This document shows, piece after piece, positions 42,370 through 51,515 of a stretch of DNA of 64,000 nucleotides (its first letter is position 1; the number at the start of each line of letters is the position of its first letter). The translations under genes were made by a program, and so were the position numbers. This DNA is from PFJX01 sp040757575 (GTDB lineage: Bacteria; Pseudomonadota; Gammaproteobacteria; Burkholderiales; Thiobacillaceae): positions 62,001 through 126,000 of the forward strand of contig JBFLXA010000002.1 in NCBI GenBank assembly GCA_040757575.1, read 5' to 3'. The notes under the pieces are model-generated. The model searched no databases. It worked only from the letters and a program-made list of their open reading frames with translations, and was not told the origin of the DNA.

Positions 42370-42819
42370 ATGATGCATTTTCCCATGACCATCAGTCTTT
42401 CCGCTTCGCGCCCATTGTTATTGGCCGCAATCGCCTGGCATGCCCTTGGCCTTGTGGCCGTATGGGAAACCCGCCTGGATCCAACCGCGAAATCCATACT
42501 CTCCATGGCAATCGCTGCCAGCCTCATCCTGATATGGGTAAAACACCATAAACAACGGCGTCTACGCTTTACCCATGATGGGCAACTCAGCTTATGGTCC
42601 CACAACGCCTGGCACCCGGTTGCCCGTGCGTCCATATCCCTCATGTGGCCTAGCCTGGTCGTATTAAAGCTCTTTATCACGGGACGAAGATTTCCCCTCC
42701 CCTTGTTGATTACGCATGGCCACCTGTCCGATGAGGCGTTTCGGCAATTGCGGGTATGTCTGCGCTGGTTGCCTGGTCGTGATATGCGGCCCCATGCCGC
42801 AAATCACGCCACGCAGTAG
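42370..42819 (+). CDS. Small membrane protein, YgfX/CptA-like
   Basis: A 149-residue protein with two predicted transmembrane helices (about 14-32 and 41-57, LLLAAIAWHALGLVAVW and SILSMAIAASLILIWV). A basic segment HHKQRRLRF follows, then a beta-rich domain (DGQLSLWSHNAWHPVARASISLMWPSLVVL). This layout and the DEAFRQLRVCLRWLPGRD ending resemble the YgfX (DUF1434) family, called CptA in E. coli. The YgfY/SdhE-type partner gene usually next to ygfX is not present here. AGAGAG precedes the ATG. Confidence 0.6.
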   Translation: MMHFPMTISLSASRPLLLAAIAWHALGLVAVWETRLDPTAKSILSMAIAASLILIWVKHHKQRRLRFTHDGQLSLWSHNAWHPVARASISLMWPSLVVLKLFITGRRFPLPLLITHGHLSDEAFRQLRVCLRWLPGRDMRPHAANHATQ

Positions 42820-42834
42820 ACCCGCCCGCTTCGC

Positions 42835-43629
42835 ATGAGACTGGACAAGATGGACATAAGCATCATCAAGCACCGCTATTTACTATGGCAGCTCATTAAG
42901 CGGGATGTGCTGCTAAGGTACCGAGGAGCTTATTTCGGCCTGTTATGGATATTTCTCAACCCGCTGATCATGCTGGGCATTTTCAGCTTCGTGTTCAGCC
43001 AGATATTCCAGGCACGCTGGCCGAATGAGCCCGATGGGATGCCTTTTGCGCTCAACCTTTATTGCGGCTTGATTGCCTTCAATATCTTCGCGGAGACCGT
43101 TGGGCGGGCCTCTGCCTCTGTCCGTAGCTACCCCAGTTACGTCAAGAAAATCATTTTTCCCGTGGAAATCCTGCCGGTCGTGCCTCTCGGTGCAGGCCTC
43201 ATCCACGGAGCGTTCAATCTCCTAATCCTGGCTGCGGCCCTAGCCTGGGTTGGCAAGTTGGGGCCGGGCCTGCTGCTGTTTCCCTTGTTGCTTTTGCCCC
43301 TCATCCTCTGCGCCCTCGGCCTTGCCTGGTTCCTGGCAGCCTGGGGCGTGTTTATCAAGGACATGAGCCAGATCGTGCCGGTGTTCGTGCAGATGCTCAT
43401 GTTTCTGACGCCGATCTTCTACCCGGCCCAGGCCGTACCTGCGCCGTTGAGGCCCCTCTTCGAACACAACCCCCTTGGGGCAGTGATCGAGGCCATCCGT
43501 GCCGCCTTGGCCGGACTGCCCATCAACTGGGCGACTTGGTGGGTTGCACTGGGGTTGGGTATGCTAGCCCTATTGCTGGGGAATACTTTTTTCCATCACA
43601 GTCGTGACGAATTCGCCGATGCCCTCTGA
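42835..43629 (+). CDS. wzm: Polysaccharide ABC transporter permease Wzm
   Basis: ABC-2-type permease that exports a lipid-linked O-antigen or capsule chain across the inner membrane. It has 264 residues and about six helices: FGLLWIFLNPLIMLGIFSFVF, FALNLYCGLIAFNIFAETVG, LLILAAALAWVGKL, LLLFPLLLLPLILCALGLAWFLAAW, VFVQMLMFLTPIFYPAQ and WWVALGLGMLALLLGNTFFH. The RDVLLRYRGAYFGLLW start is a family signature. It overlaps wzt and starts the glycan island on the plus strand. The gene is still GC-rich, like the chromosome. Confidence 0.93.
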   Translation: MRLDKMDISIIKHRYLLWQLIKRDVLLRYRGAYFGLLWIFLNPLIMLGIFSFVFSQIFQARWPNEPDGMPFALNLYCGLIAFNIFAETVGRASASVRSYPSYVKKIIFPVEILPVVPLGAGLIHGAFNLLILAAALAWVGKLGPGLLLFPLLLLPLILCALGLAWFLAAWGVFIKDMSQIVPVFVQMLMFLTPIFYPAQAVPAPLRPLFEHNPLGAVIEAIRAALAGLPINWATWWVALGLGMLALLLGNTFFHHSRDEFADAL

Positions 43630-44863
43630 CGACATCGCCATTTCGGTCCGTAACCTCACGAAGTGCTACCGGCTGTTCGGCCACCCGGGCGATCGCATCA
43701 AGCAATTCCTCAGCCTCGGCCTGAAGCGCTACCACCGCGACTTCACCGCACTCGCGGATGTCTCCTTCGAGATCAAACGGGGTGAGACCGTCGGCATCAT
43801 CGGACGCAACGGCTCGGGCAAGAGCACGCTGCTGCAGTTGATCTGTGGCATCCTCAAACCGACCTCGGGCCACGTGCAGGTCAACGGCCGCGTCGCCGCC
43901 CTGCTGGAACTGGGCGCCGGCTTCAACCCGGAATTCACCGGGCGCGAGAATGTCTATTTCCAGGGTGCGCTGATGGGCTTTGACAAGGCGCAGATGGATG
44001 GACGCTTCGAGGCAATCGCTGCCTTCGCCGACATCGGCGAGTTCATCGACCAGCCGGTGCGAACCTATTCGAGTGGGATGTTTGTGAGGTTGGCATTTGC
44101 GGCAGCAGTAAACGCCGCCCCGGATATTCTCGTAGTTGACGAAGCCTTGGCTGTTGGGGACGTGGGGTTTCAAAGGAAATGTTATGCGCGATTAGGCCAG
44201 ATCCAAGCCGATGGTGGCACGATAGTCATCGTGTCCCACTCTACGGCTGCCTTGCTTGAGTTGTGCAATCAAGTCGTTTTTCTCGATAAAGGAGAAATGC
44301 GAGGCATTGGGCCGGCAAAACGAGTACTTGACCAATATATACAAAAAATATCCATAGGGTCACCACAGATCATTTGCCACTCATCCCCGAAAAGCCTGTC
44401 ATACGCTGAAACACACGGTGCAACCATCCTGGATCCGCATATTGTGGACACAAATGAGCAGCGTGTATGGGCCCTGGAGCGAGGCCGGGAATACTACTAC
44501 TGCTATCAAGCACACTTCTTACAACCCGCGCAGCGGGTTCGATTTGCCATGATGCTGAAAACAAAAAGCGGCTATGAACTTGGAGGAATGGTTTCACATC
44601 TCTCAGGCCAAGGGATTGATCATGTCAACAAAGATGCCCTGCTAGAAGTGAGATTTCCATTCAGATGTCACCTACTACCAGGGGCATATTTTTTGAATTC
44701 CGGAATTCTCGGCCAACTTGAGGGGCAAGAACGCTTTCTTTTCCGGGTAATTGACATCGCCGCGTTCGAAGTCCTTTTAGAAACCGAGATGACGGTGGGA
44801 GGACATATTGATTTCGGAATTTCAAACAAGCAGCCGATTGTTAGAAACCTCGGCGGTCATTGA
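43619..44863 (+). CDS. wzt: Polysaccharide ABC transporter ATP-binding protein Wzt with C-terminal carbohydrate-binding domain
   Basis: A 414-residue ATPase driving Wzm. Walker A GRNGSGKSTLL is at about 62, the signature YSSGMFVRLAFAAAV at about 145 and Walker B DILVVDEALAVGD at about 165. A second domain of about 170 residues (from about 245) should be the Wzt_C immunoglobulin-like domain that recognises the glycan's terminal modification. The start is ATG 43619, with GTG 43604 as an alternative; both overlap wzm. Base composition drops sharply from about 44,090 on, so the substrate-specific half appears to be of different origin. Confidence 0.93.
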   Translation: MPSDDIAISVRNLTKCYRLFGHPGDRIKQFLSLGLKRYHRDFTALADVSFEIKRGETVGIIGRNGSGKSTLLQLICGILKPTSGHVQVNGRVAALLELGAGFNPEFTGRENVYFQGALMGFDKAQMDGRFEAIAAFADIGEFIDQPVRTYSSGMFVRLAFAAAVNAAPDILVVDEALAVGDVGFQRKCYARLGQIQADGGTIVIVSHSTAALLELCNQVVFLDKGEMRGIGPAKRVLDQYIQKISIGSPQIICHSSPKSLSYAETHGATILDPHIVDTNEQRVWALERGREYYYCYQAHFLQPAQRVRFAMMLKTKSGYELGGMVSHLSGQGIDHVNKDALLEVRFPFRCHLLPGAYFLNSGILGQLEGQERFLFRVIDIAAFEVLLETEMTVGGHIDFGISNKQPIVRNLGGH

Positions 44864-44872
44864 AATTGTGAC

Positions 44873-46084
44873 ATGAAAACCCAATCCGCCCCTATATTCA
44901 TCCACTCCCAGTTCCGATCCGGGAGCACGTACCTTTTTCATGCATTCAGACGGTCACAGACCGGATACTGGTGCTACCAGGAACCTGAAAATGAAATTTT
45001 ATTGGATCTAACGAAGGATACTGACCCACTACCAGATACACGCCATTTCAATAAACTGCTGAGACACCCTCACCTTGACAAGCCATACCTTGCAGAGTTT
45101 TTTCATATTCGCGCCGAAGTGGCAAAATCATTCAGCAAAGAGTTTTCCTATGATTTGTTTTTTCTTGATCGCGAAGACTCGTCAACCTCATTCAAATCAT
45201 ACCTACAGCTTCTGATTGAAAAGGCACCCTCTCGAGCCGTATTGCAATTCTGCCGGTCATACGGCCGTCTTGCATGGCTAAAACAGAACTTCCAAGCACT
45301 AAATTTATATCTGTGGCGTCACCCGTGGGATCAGTGGTGGTCTTACAAGGTCACCCCCTATTTCGATACCGCCAATCTTCTGATTCTGAATTCCAATAAT
45401 TTACCTAACACTCTGAAGGCCGTGCGTGAGAGATTGAATTTCGTGTCCTTCCACGCCTCAACCATCCAGGAAGAATATGCCTTCTTTGAAAGCCACAGCC
45501 TAAACAGCCGCGATAGTTATTTTTTGTTTTATGCATTATGGTGCCACGGTATGCTCGAAGGACTCAAGCACGCCGACATAATGCTGAACATCGATGCATT
45601 AAGCGCATCCACACATTACCGCGAGCGCACCCTGGAAAAAATGACGACAATGGGAATATCCGGAATCGATTTTTCTGATTGCTGCAGCCCCCAATCTTAC
45701 TACTCAAAACAGGATGCTGATTTTTTTTATCCCATCGAGAATCAAGTGCTAAAACTATTCGAATCAGTCAATGATCACACTGCCGATGCAATAGCTCATG
45801 TCACAAAACTACAGTCCGATATTCCCAGAGGGCAGACTGACCCTGTACGCGACCTTAATCGACTAAGAGACCTAATCAAGAGAAATATCGACGATAACGC
45901 CACGGTCCGCCATACAATTTGGGATCAGCACAAAGAAATTGATCGCCTCATGGTACGCGAAAGCGAACTTTTGTCCATTTACAATTCCTGGACATACAAA
46001 GCCTTGCAGCCATTTCTTAAATGCATTTGGCAAATTCGAGCCATTTACCGTCGGCAACTCGAAAAACAAAAGCCGGCACACTGA
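44873..46084 (+). CDS. Sulfotransferase-like protein in the glycan cluster
   Basis: A 403-residue cytosolic protein. The N-terminus reads APIFIHSQFRSGSTYLFHAF; FRSGSTYLF matches the 5'-phosphosulfate loop of PAPS-dependent sulfotransferases. A later SRAVLQFCRSYGRLAWLKQ could hold the 3'-phosphate Arg/Ser pair. The rest (to about 320) is helical and a coiled-coil-like tail (about 320-380) follows. It is AT-rich and begins nine bases after wzt, so it likely belongs to that transcription unit and could sulfate the exported glycan. That substrate is inference. Confidence 0.65.
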   Translation: MKTQSAPIFIHSQFRSGSTYLFHAFRRSQTGYWCYQEPENEILLDLTKDTDPLPDTRHFNKLLRHPHLDKPYLAEFFHIRAEVAKSFSKEFSYDLFFLDREDSSTSFKSYLQLLIEKAPSRAVLQFCRSYGRLAWLKQNFQALNLYLWRHPWDQWWSYKVTPYFDTANLLILNSNNLPNTLKAVRERLNFVSFHASTIQEEYAFFESHSLNSRDSYFLFYALWCHGMLEGLKHADIMLNIDALSASTHYRERTLEKMTTMGISGIDFSDCCSPQSYYSKQDADFFYPIENQVLKLFESVNDHTADAIAHVTKLQSDIPRGQTDPVRDLNRLRDLIKRNIDDNATVRHTIWDQHKEIDRLMVRESELLSIYNSWTYKALQPFLKCIWQIRAIYRRQLEKQKPAH

Positions 46085-46096
46085 CACCCATTTGAT

Positions 46097-47305
46097 TCAA
46101 AATCGCTGCATCAGCTTTCGCCAAGCAAACCTAATGGCAAGATGCATTGTTTTTACCATCCCACGCGATCTTAATTTTTCGCGCAGTTCGTGCCCTAAAA
46201 ACTGCGCAGTTCGGATATATCTTTCCAGCCTGATACGTGCCAGATAGCTGCGCATATCACCATTGATGGAGATACTAACGATTGCTCGCACACGCTCAGG
46301 TGAAGAGAATGGATCAGCCAACTTTTTCTTATCCGGCCAAGAAAGCATCAGATAATTCCTTCGCTCATCGGCGGCAACCGGCGTTCCATCGCAATAACAC
46401 GCAAAACTGTAGGGTTCCGCACCGTAGCATCCCCACGGCTGCTGACGGATCGCCTGCACATAATCGGTCAGCAATTGGTGCAGCGGGCTACCGACAGCCG
46501 CAGTCACTCGATTTTGATATCGTGAAACCCGCGTTAGGTTGTCTGTGGCAAGCCCGCTGAAATGGAAGAAGAGAAGAGGATGATCATCCACCTCCCAACG
46601 GGAGCCTGGCCTGGAAATGTCGCGCTGGAACAAGTTCCAGTAGGCAACATTTGCCCCTGGATGTCTGAAGACATAAAGGCGTTCAGCAAACGATGCAAAC
46701 GCTGCTGCCCAAAATTGGTCAACGAAAAATCTATAGCTTGAATCGAAAATACAGCGATCGCGGCAAACACTCTTCCACCATGCAAGCATGTTACGGCCAT
46801 TTTTGCTACCAGCCATACCTATAAATCCTAGGTTGAATTGGCCGGCACGCAGGTAATCAGCCATGGCGGGCGACAGCCCATCATCCGGCACCGGATGGCA
46901 AGCATGAGGTGTCAGCACCACATCATGAGTCCGCAACGCTTCTTCAAGCTCTCCAAGTTGAGAATAAATTGCAATATCTGGGTCAAAGTAAAACACCCCG
47001 TTAAACCCCTGATCCAGAATATATTCCATAAGGAATGGCTTGACTGCTGTATTGAATTCGATAATTCCATACTGGAAAGCCATTTCCCGCCAATCCGGGG
47101 GAAGGATCTGCTGCGGTGACAAGAACGGAAACCCTGTTTCGCTCGTAATCCGTTCCCGGACTGCATCGGCTTCGCACAAGAGGACAAAAACCTTAGCGCC
47201 AAGCTGATTTTGTTGCAAGGTATGGACAAAATACTGTACTCGAGCGAGGTAGTTCGCGCTGGCTATGGTGCAATAAGCAATGCGAAAACCTTCGTCACCT
47301 TTCAT
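46097..47305 (-). CDS. Putative glycosyltransferase (GT-A fold)
   Basis: A 402-residue predicted cytosolic glycosyltransferase. FRIAYCTIASANYLARVQYFVHTL opens a nucleotide-sugar binding domain. The metal-binding DxD is FYFDPDIAIYS at about 111. The acceptor side includes LRAGQFNLGFIGM and LLFFHFSGL, a HFSG-like motif seen in GT8-type and related transferases. Donor and acceptor are unknown. Its ATG shares one base with the stop of the upstream gene (TAATG). It is the last gene of the minus-strand island and convergent with the sulfotransferase-like gene (12 bases apart). Confidence 0.75.
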   Translation of the reverse strand: MKGDEGFRIAYCTIASANYLARVQYFVHTLQQNQLGAKVFVLLCEADAVRERITSETGFPFLSPQQILPPDWREMAFQYGIIEFNTAVKPFLMEYILDQGFNGVFYFDPDIAIYSQLGELEEALRTHDVVLTPHACHPVPDDGLSPAMADYLRAGQFNLGFIGMAGSKNGRNMLAWWKSVCRDRCIFDSSYRFFVDQFWAAAFASFAERLYVFRHPGANVAYWNLFQRDISRPGSRWEVDDHPLLFFHFSGLATDNLTRVSRYQNRVTAAVGSPLHQLLTDYVQAIRQQPWGCYGAEPYSFACYCDGTPVAADERRNYLMLSWPDKKKLADPFSSPERVRAIVSISINGDMRSYLARIRLERYIRTAQFLGHELREKLRSRGMVKTMHLAIRFAWRKLMQRF

Positions 47306-48780
47306 TATGGATTACCGTTCTGTTCATATATGGCTGACCACATTTCATTTACGGCAGAAACAACAACCTCAGTTTCCACAAAATTTCGGCACGTCTCTCC
47401 TCCAAACTCTGGACACCTTGAGTACCCCCCACATGGAGCACATGTCAACCCTTGATGCAATGCACGATAGCGTGCGTTTGGGCATGCATCTGAATTGGAC
47501 GGGTGCGTGCTCGAGAACAGACAAATAGTTGGTAAACCCAATACATAGATAGAATAATGCACTGGAAATGAATCCATACCAACCACTATTGCACACTCGC
47601 TTATCGCGGCGTTCAACTCTTCTAGGCTGGTGAATCGGATCAGTTTGTCTGGTTTTCCAATTTGCAATTCAAGCTCTGTACACACCGTCACCTCAAAACC
47701 CGAGGCCTGCAATTTTTCCAGTAACTCACGCTGACGCTGCACTGGAAATACCTTAAGTGGCCACCCCGCATCAAAGTGCATAAATAGTCTTTTTGTGTAG
47801 TGTCCCTCTGCTCTTATTGGCATTAGAGGAAGTGCGTCACATACAATAGAACTTTGGCTGAACGCCCCTGTACCAAACGCATACTGGTCGATCAGATGAA
47901 CCGGTTGTCGGTCGTAACGGCGGGAAGGGCGGCAATAAAGATAAAGATAACTTGGCGGCAATCCAGCCTTCAGTGACTCCAGTAATGCCCAGTCCCAGTC
48001 AAGGACCCCATCAATGTAACGAGGCTTGAGGTCGAGAACGACGCAGTCCAAATCTGGAGCGGTGTTAGCCTGAATGGCCGCATATCGTCGATCGACAACG
48101 ATCGATGTGCAGATGCCTTTCGTATGGCGCATTGCCAGGCTCATGAACAGTACATCTCCCGCATTGAACGGAAGAATGGCTGCGAATCGCAGTGTGCCCC
48201 AGTCTGGCCTGGGCTTCTGCTGCAACTGCTCCACGGCCCCAACCGTAAGCCAGCGATAGACATATCGCGCCTCAGTTGAGGAATAAAAACCCAAGGCACC
48301 ACATCCGGCTTGACATTCCAGTTCAAGTTTTCGTCTTTTTGGCTGGTTATTAGAAAGCAATGCGATCAATTCGGCGTCGATATCCGCATCGACGCAAGAA
48401 ATAAGATTCAAGAATTTCCAATACTCATAAGCCACGGATTTCGGAATTTGGTACGCTATCGGAGTTCCTGTGGCATCTTCAACGAGCAAAGATCGATCCG
48501 ATACTCTCCATGCCAGCAGCTCATCGGCCAAGATACCCAGTTCCTGTGTGGTCAATTCCAAGTATGGATTTACTACGATAGTTCCCGCCGCACCATCCAT
48601 CTCAAGCATACGACGAAACATTTCTGCAAGGTAACGGCCAGGCGTCGCTGCAGATGAATACGGCAATACCAGCAGATCTTCTCTTAAAGGCACACCAGAG
48701 GAGAAGTTGACAAATTGCAACCTGCACAATTGATCGTCGAGCACATGCTGTTTGCCTTGGGATATGACGCCAACGAGCAT
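47305..48780 (-). CDS. GT9-like (heptosyltransferase-type) glycosyltransferase with long N-terminal domain
   Basis: A protein of about 491 residues. The C-terminal half has a heptosyltransferase/GT9 plan: FAAILPFNAGDVLFMSLAMRHTK at about 212, then EELNAAISECAIVVGMDSFPVHYSIYVLGLPTICLFSSTHPSNSD near 400. A cysteine-rich tail follows (CAPCGGYSRCPEFGGETC). The N-terminal ~200 residues are not part of a normal GT9 and match nothing I recognise. I place the start at ATG 48780, two bases after the upstream stop codon; TTG at 48801 is an alternative. Donor unknown. Confidence 0.65.
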   Translation of the reverse strand: MLVGVISQGKQHVLDDQLCRLQFVNFSSGVPLREDLLVLPYSSAATPGRYLAEMFRRMLEMDGAAGTIVVNPYLELTTQELGILADELLAWRVSDRSLLVEDATGTPIAYQIPKSVAYEYWKFLNLISCVDADIDAELIALLSNNQPKRRKLELECQAGCGALGFYSSTEARYVYRWLTVGAVEQLQQKPRPDWGTLRFAAILPFNAGDVLFMSLAMRHTKGICTSIVVDRRYAAIQANTAPDLDCVVLDLKPRYIDGVLDWDWALLESLKAGLPPSYLYLYCRPSRRYDRQPVHLIDQYAFGTGAFSQSSIVCDALPLMPIRAEGHYTKRLFMHFDAGWPLKVFPVQRQRELLEKLQASGFEVTVCTELELQIGKPDKLIRFTSLEELNAAISECAIVVGMDSFPVHYSIYVLGLPTICLFSSTHPSNSDACPNARYRALHQGLTCAPCGGYSRCPEFGGETCRNFVETEVVVSAVNEMWSAIYEQNGNP

Positions 48781-48781
48781 T

Positions 48782-49660
48782 TCAGATTTCCAGAGAGGCA
48801 ACTATCTGCAACTCGGCCTTGTCCTCAGGGCTACGAACTAACTTGTAAGAACGTGAAAGGGACCAGTAGCGACGTGTGCTGTTCAACTGTGCTGCCAAGC
48901 GACGGTAGGCTCCCAAGCGGTTGAATGGCTGTATACCCCACATGTCTTCAGCCCATCGATGCCATGCGGGGCCAACGATATCGGCATAAATGTTCGCATC
49001 CCAGCGGTCTGCATATTCAATATGAGATACGGAGAATCCATGGCGTCTTAGCAGGGCGGCAAGTCCTTTGTATGTGAAGTGAAACACATGCACGACCGGG
49101 GGCTGGGCCCATACCCAGCGCATCCCTAATTGACGGTAGCCTTGGCTCTCGAAATTAGGCACCGCCAGCAACAACTTCCCCCCAGGCCTCATAAATGACT
49201 TCATTTTCTCGATCATTGCTGATGGGTCATTAGCGTGCTCCAGGGCATGCAAAGAAACCACTGCATCCCACCTCCCACTGGGTGGCTCTGTCCCTGCGTA
49301 CGGGTCAAACGTGAGACTTTCCTTGCCAGCCTCCCGGAACGCCTGACTCAGGTAGCCCATACCCCCGCCATAGTCCAGTATGCGCCCCGCCTGCAACCAG
49401 GGCTCATATTCGGCAACGCGCATACGGGCATCAACCAGCTTGGCTTTGTAGTGGTCCCGGTACCATCGATAGTCGAAAAACCTGCTGTAAAACTCATCCA
49501 GCACCGGGGTAGGCGGTATTGGATCTGAAAATGCGGTTCCGCAATGGGCGCATCTGGCAAGACTATACGATTCGCCTTGCCACAGCCAGCTGGCCTCCGG
49601 CAGATAGGACACCACAGGACCGACTGCGCAGATCGGGCAACTTTTTGGGACAGTGCACAT
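48782..49660 (-). CDS. SAM-dependent methyltransferase with N-terminal zinc-finger-like motif
   Basis: A 292-residue class I methyltransferase. An N-terminal CPIC ... CAHC four-cysteine motif (residues about 8-43) resembles the zinc-binding segment of sugar C- and O-methyltransferases. The SAM site is GRILDYGGGMGYLSQAF at about 92, and WDAVVSLHALEHANDPSAMIEKM at about 133 is the post-II motif. LRPGGKLLLAVPN is typical. It probably methylates a nucleotide sugar or glycan terminus. The start MCTVPKSCP follows the upstream stop by one base; the frame opens 126 bases further upstream, which I discount. Confidence 0.8.
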   Translation of the reverse strand: MCTVPKSCPICAVGPVVSYLPEASWLWQGESYSLARCAHCGTAFSDPIPPTPVLDEFYSRFFDYRWYRDHYKAKLVDARMRVAEYEPWLQAGRILDYGGGMGYLSQAFREAGKESLTFDPYAGTEPPSGRWDAVVSLHALEHANDPSAMIEKMKSFMRPGGKLLLAVPNFESQGYRQLGMRWVWAQPPVVHVFHFTYKGLAALLRRHGFSVSHIEYADRWDANIYADIVGPAWHRWAEDMWGIQPFNRLGAYRRLAAQLNSTRRYWSLSRSYKLVRSPEDKAELQIVASLEI

Positions 49661-49661
49661 T

Positions 49662-50405
49662 TTATGCAAGCTTGAATACCAATGCCTGTCCGGTCGGCAA
49701 TACAAGTGGGACTTCGGGCTTGTTCTCAAAAAATGTATCAACTGCCGCCCGTGCCCCCGGACAACTTCGAAAGCCATAATCGTCAAAGATCATCACTCCG
49801 CCCTCCAACAGCCTCGGATATATGAAATCGCAACAATCCATAACCGACCGATAGATATCTACATCGACATGGGCAAATACGATGGCCTCATCTTCAAGAC
49901 CTGCAAACGACTCCGGAATGAAGCCAGGATGGTAGCTTACGAAGGAACGCGTACCCACCAGGGATCGGACTGCCTCAAGACTCGTGTCAGCAAAATCGCC
50001 TCGCCGGTGTTGGTCCTTGCTTGGATCGGTTTCCGGCATGCCTGCGAAAGTATCAAAGAGCCTTAGACGATGGCCATATTCGGATGCTTCTGTACCACCA
50101 AGAATGTCTGCCAGCAATGCCGCCGTTCCGCCCTTATAAACCCCACACTCCCAAAATGAACCCTGCCTGTGACTAAATTGGCGCGCGAGGCAATGTAGTA
50201 CCCATAGCCTGTCCGAAGACACCAGTGAATGTTTCCCTACGGCAGCAATCACCTTGGCAAATTCTCCATAGCCAAGCCAGGGGGAAAAAATTGGTCGATA
50301 GAAATTGGCGTCCTGGCACTCAGTCGTCTTGCACTGATCACCTGCCCACAGACGACTTACTCTGGGGAAAGAATTAGCAAAGCAGTTTTTCAGTTGTCGC
50401 AACAC
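49662..50405 (-). CDS. TylF/MycF-type O-methyltransferase
   Basis: A 247-residue SAM-dependent macrocin-O-methyltransferase-family protein (TylF). The SAM motif is FWECGVYKGGTAALLADIL at about 87. LRLFDTFAGMPETDPSKD is a TylF hallmark. The metal-binding acidic pair is in VDVDIYRSVMDCCDFIYPRLLEGGVMIFDDYG (about 178-210). Such enzymes O-methylate deoxysugars, which suggests a methylated glycan. It ends immediately before the next methyltransferase. AT content is moderate. Confidence 0.85.
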   Translation of the reverse strand: MLRQLKNCFANSFPRVSRLWAGDQCKTTECQDANFYRPIFSPWLGYGEFAKVIAAVGKHSLVSSDRLWVLHCLARQFSHRQGSFWECGVYKGGTAALLADILGGTEASEYGHRLRLFDTFAGMPETDPSKDQHRRGDFADTSLEAVRSLVGTRSFVSYHPGFIPESFAGLEDEAIVFAHVDVDIYRSVMDCCDFIYPRLLEGGVMIFDDYGFRSCPGARAAVDTFFENKPEVPLVLPTGQALVFKLA

Positions 50406-50495
50406 CGTTATTTGCCACCAGTTATATTGTCATAAGGAATAATCATCAAAAGTGGTTGGCCCTTGGCTACTTGCCTGAAGCGTCTGCTGACTCTT

Positions 50496-51515
50496 TTACC
50501 GCAACATCGGCAGCCCATGCCTCACCACCATCCGCAGCTTATACGGAGTCCAATCAAACACCGCATAAAACTGATCGCGTGCAAGTCGCCTACTTTGTTG
50601 CACCCCCTGCCTTACCGGGCGCCATTTTCCACGCTGCCTGATTAGCGCACTCAAGACCGGCATATAGATTTCCCGCAAGTAGCGCGTGTCCCGTTGCAGC
50701 AGACTAAGCAACATACCCTCAAACAAAAGCAGCATTAGATGCAAAGGCAGCAATAGTTGCATATACGGTGTGGGGTAAACGATGGCCATAACAAAGGTTT
50801 TGTTCCTTTCTGTAAGGGCGCGACGGCGGAAGGAGGAACGTAGTCGGCCATCTGCAACCTTACCACCGCCGAAGCTTTGCCCGACATGATGTCGGTAACC
50901 GGAAGCACCGAGGGCCCGCACAGGATGACCTGCCAACCTGGCCCGGCAACACAGGTACAAATCCTCACCGATGGAGCCGAACCATTCAGGTAAACCTCCC
51001 AATTCAACCCAAAGAACCCTGTCAATCCAGAAGCAAGCACCAATGACCATGCCTACTTCATTTCGATCCGGATCCAGATTCGGCACCGAATTGAGGAAAG
51101 GATCAAGCAGGCACCCCCTGTCCAGCAAGGACCCGCTCTCAAAATCGTACTGAGGCAAACTGATTATGGCGGAAGCTCCGATACCTTCAGCCGCTTTGTA
51201 CAACGTTGCGAGTGCGTCAGGAAACAGGGCAGCATCATTGTTCAGCAGCAGGAGGTACTCTCCCTTAGCCTCCGCAGCCATACGGTTGTTGGCGATACAG
51301 AAACCAACGTTTTCGGGGCTTACTATGAGCTTTACATCTGGGTAATGTCGACGGATATGTCCGGCAGAAGCATCGGTGGAGGCGTCATCGTGAACGATGA
51401 TTTCCACATTCGGCGCATCCTGTTGGTCCATTACAGACCGGATGCAGTCGTCGATCACCTCTATGCCGTTGTAATTGGCAATGCAGACGGAGATTTGTAT
51501 AGGTGCTGTGCTCAT
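50496..51515 (-). CDS. Family 2 glycosyltransferase
   Basis: A 339-residue GT-A fold transferase. It opens QISVCIANYNGIEVIDDCIRSVMDQ, the standard GT2 start. The DxD-type motif lies near LLLLNNDAALFPDALATL (about 90-107). EDLYLCCRARLAGHPVRALG contains the catalytic-base ED region seen in rhamnosyl-type GT2 enzymes. A hydrophobic C-terminal stretch (MQLLLPLHLMLLLFEGMLLSLL) suggests membrane association. It overlaps the GT4 gene by four bases. Donor sugar cannot be told from sequence. Confidence 0.88.
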   Translation of the reverse strand: MSTAPIQISVCIANYNGIEVIDDCIRSVMDQQDAPNVEIIVHDDASTDASAGHIRRHYPDVKLIVSPENVGFCIANNRMAAEAKGEYLLLLNNDAALFPDALATLYKAAEGIGASAIISLPQYDFESGSLLDRGCLLDPFLNSVPNLDPDRNEVGMVIGACFWIDRVLWVELGGLPEWFGSIGEDLYLCCRARLAGHPVRALGASGYRHHVGQSFGGGKVADGRLRSSFRRRALTERNKTFVMAIVYPTPYMQLLLPLHLMLLLFEGMLLSLLQRDTRYLREIYMPVLSALIRQRGKWRPVRQGVQQSRRLARDQFYAVFDWTPYKLRMVVRHGLPMLR

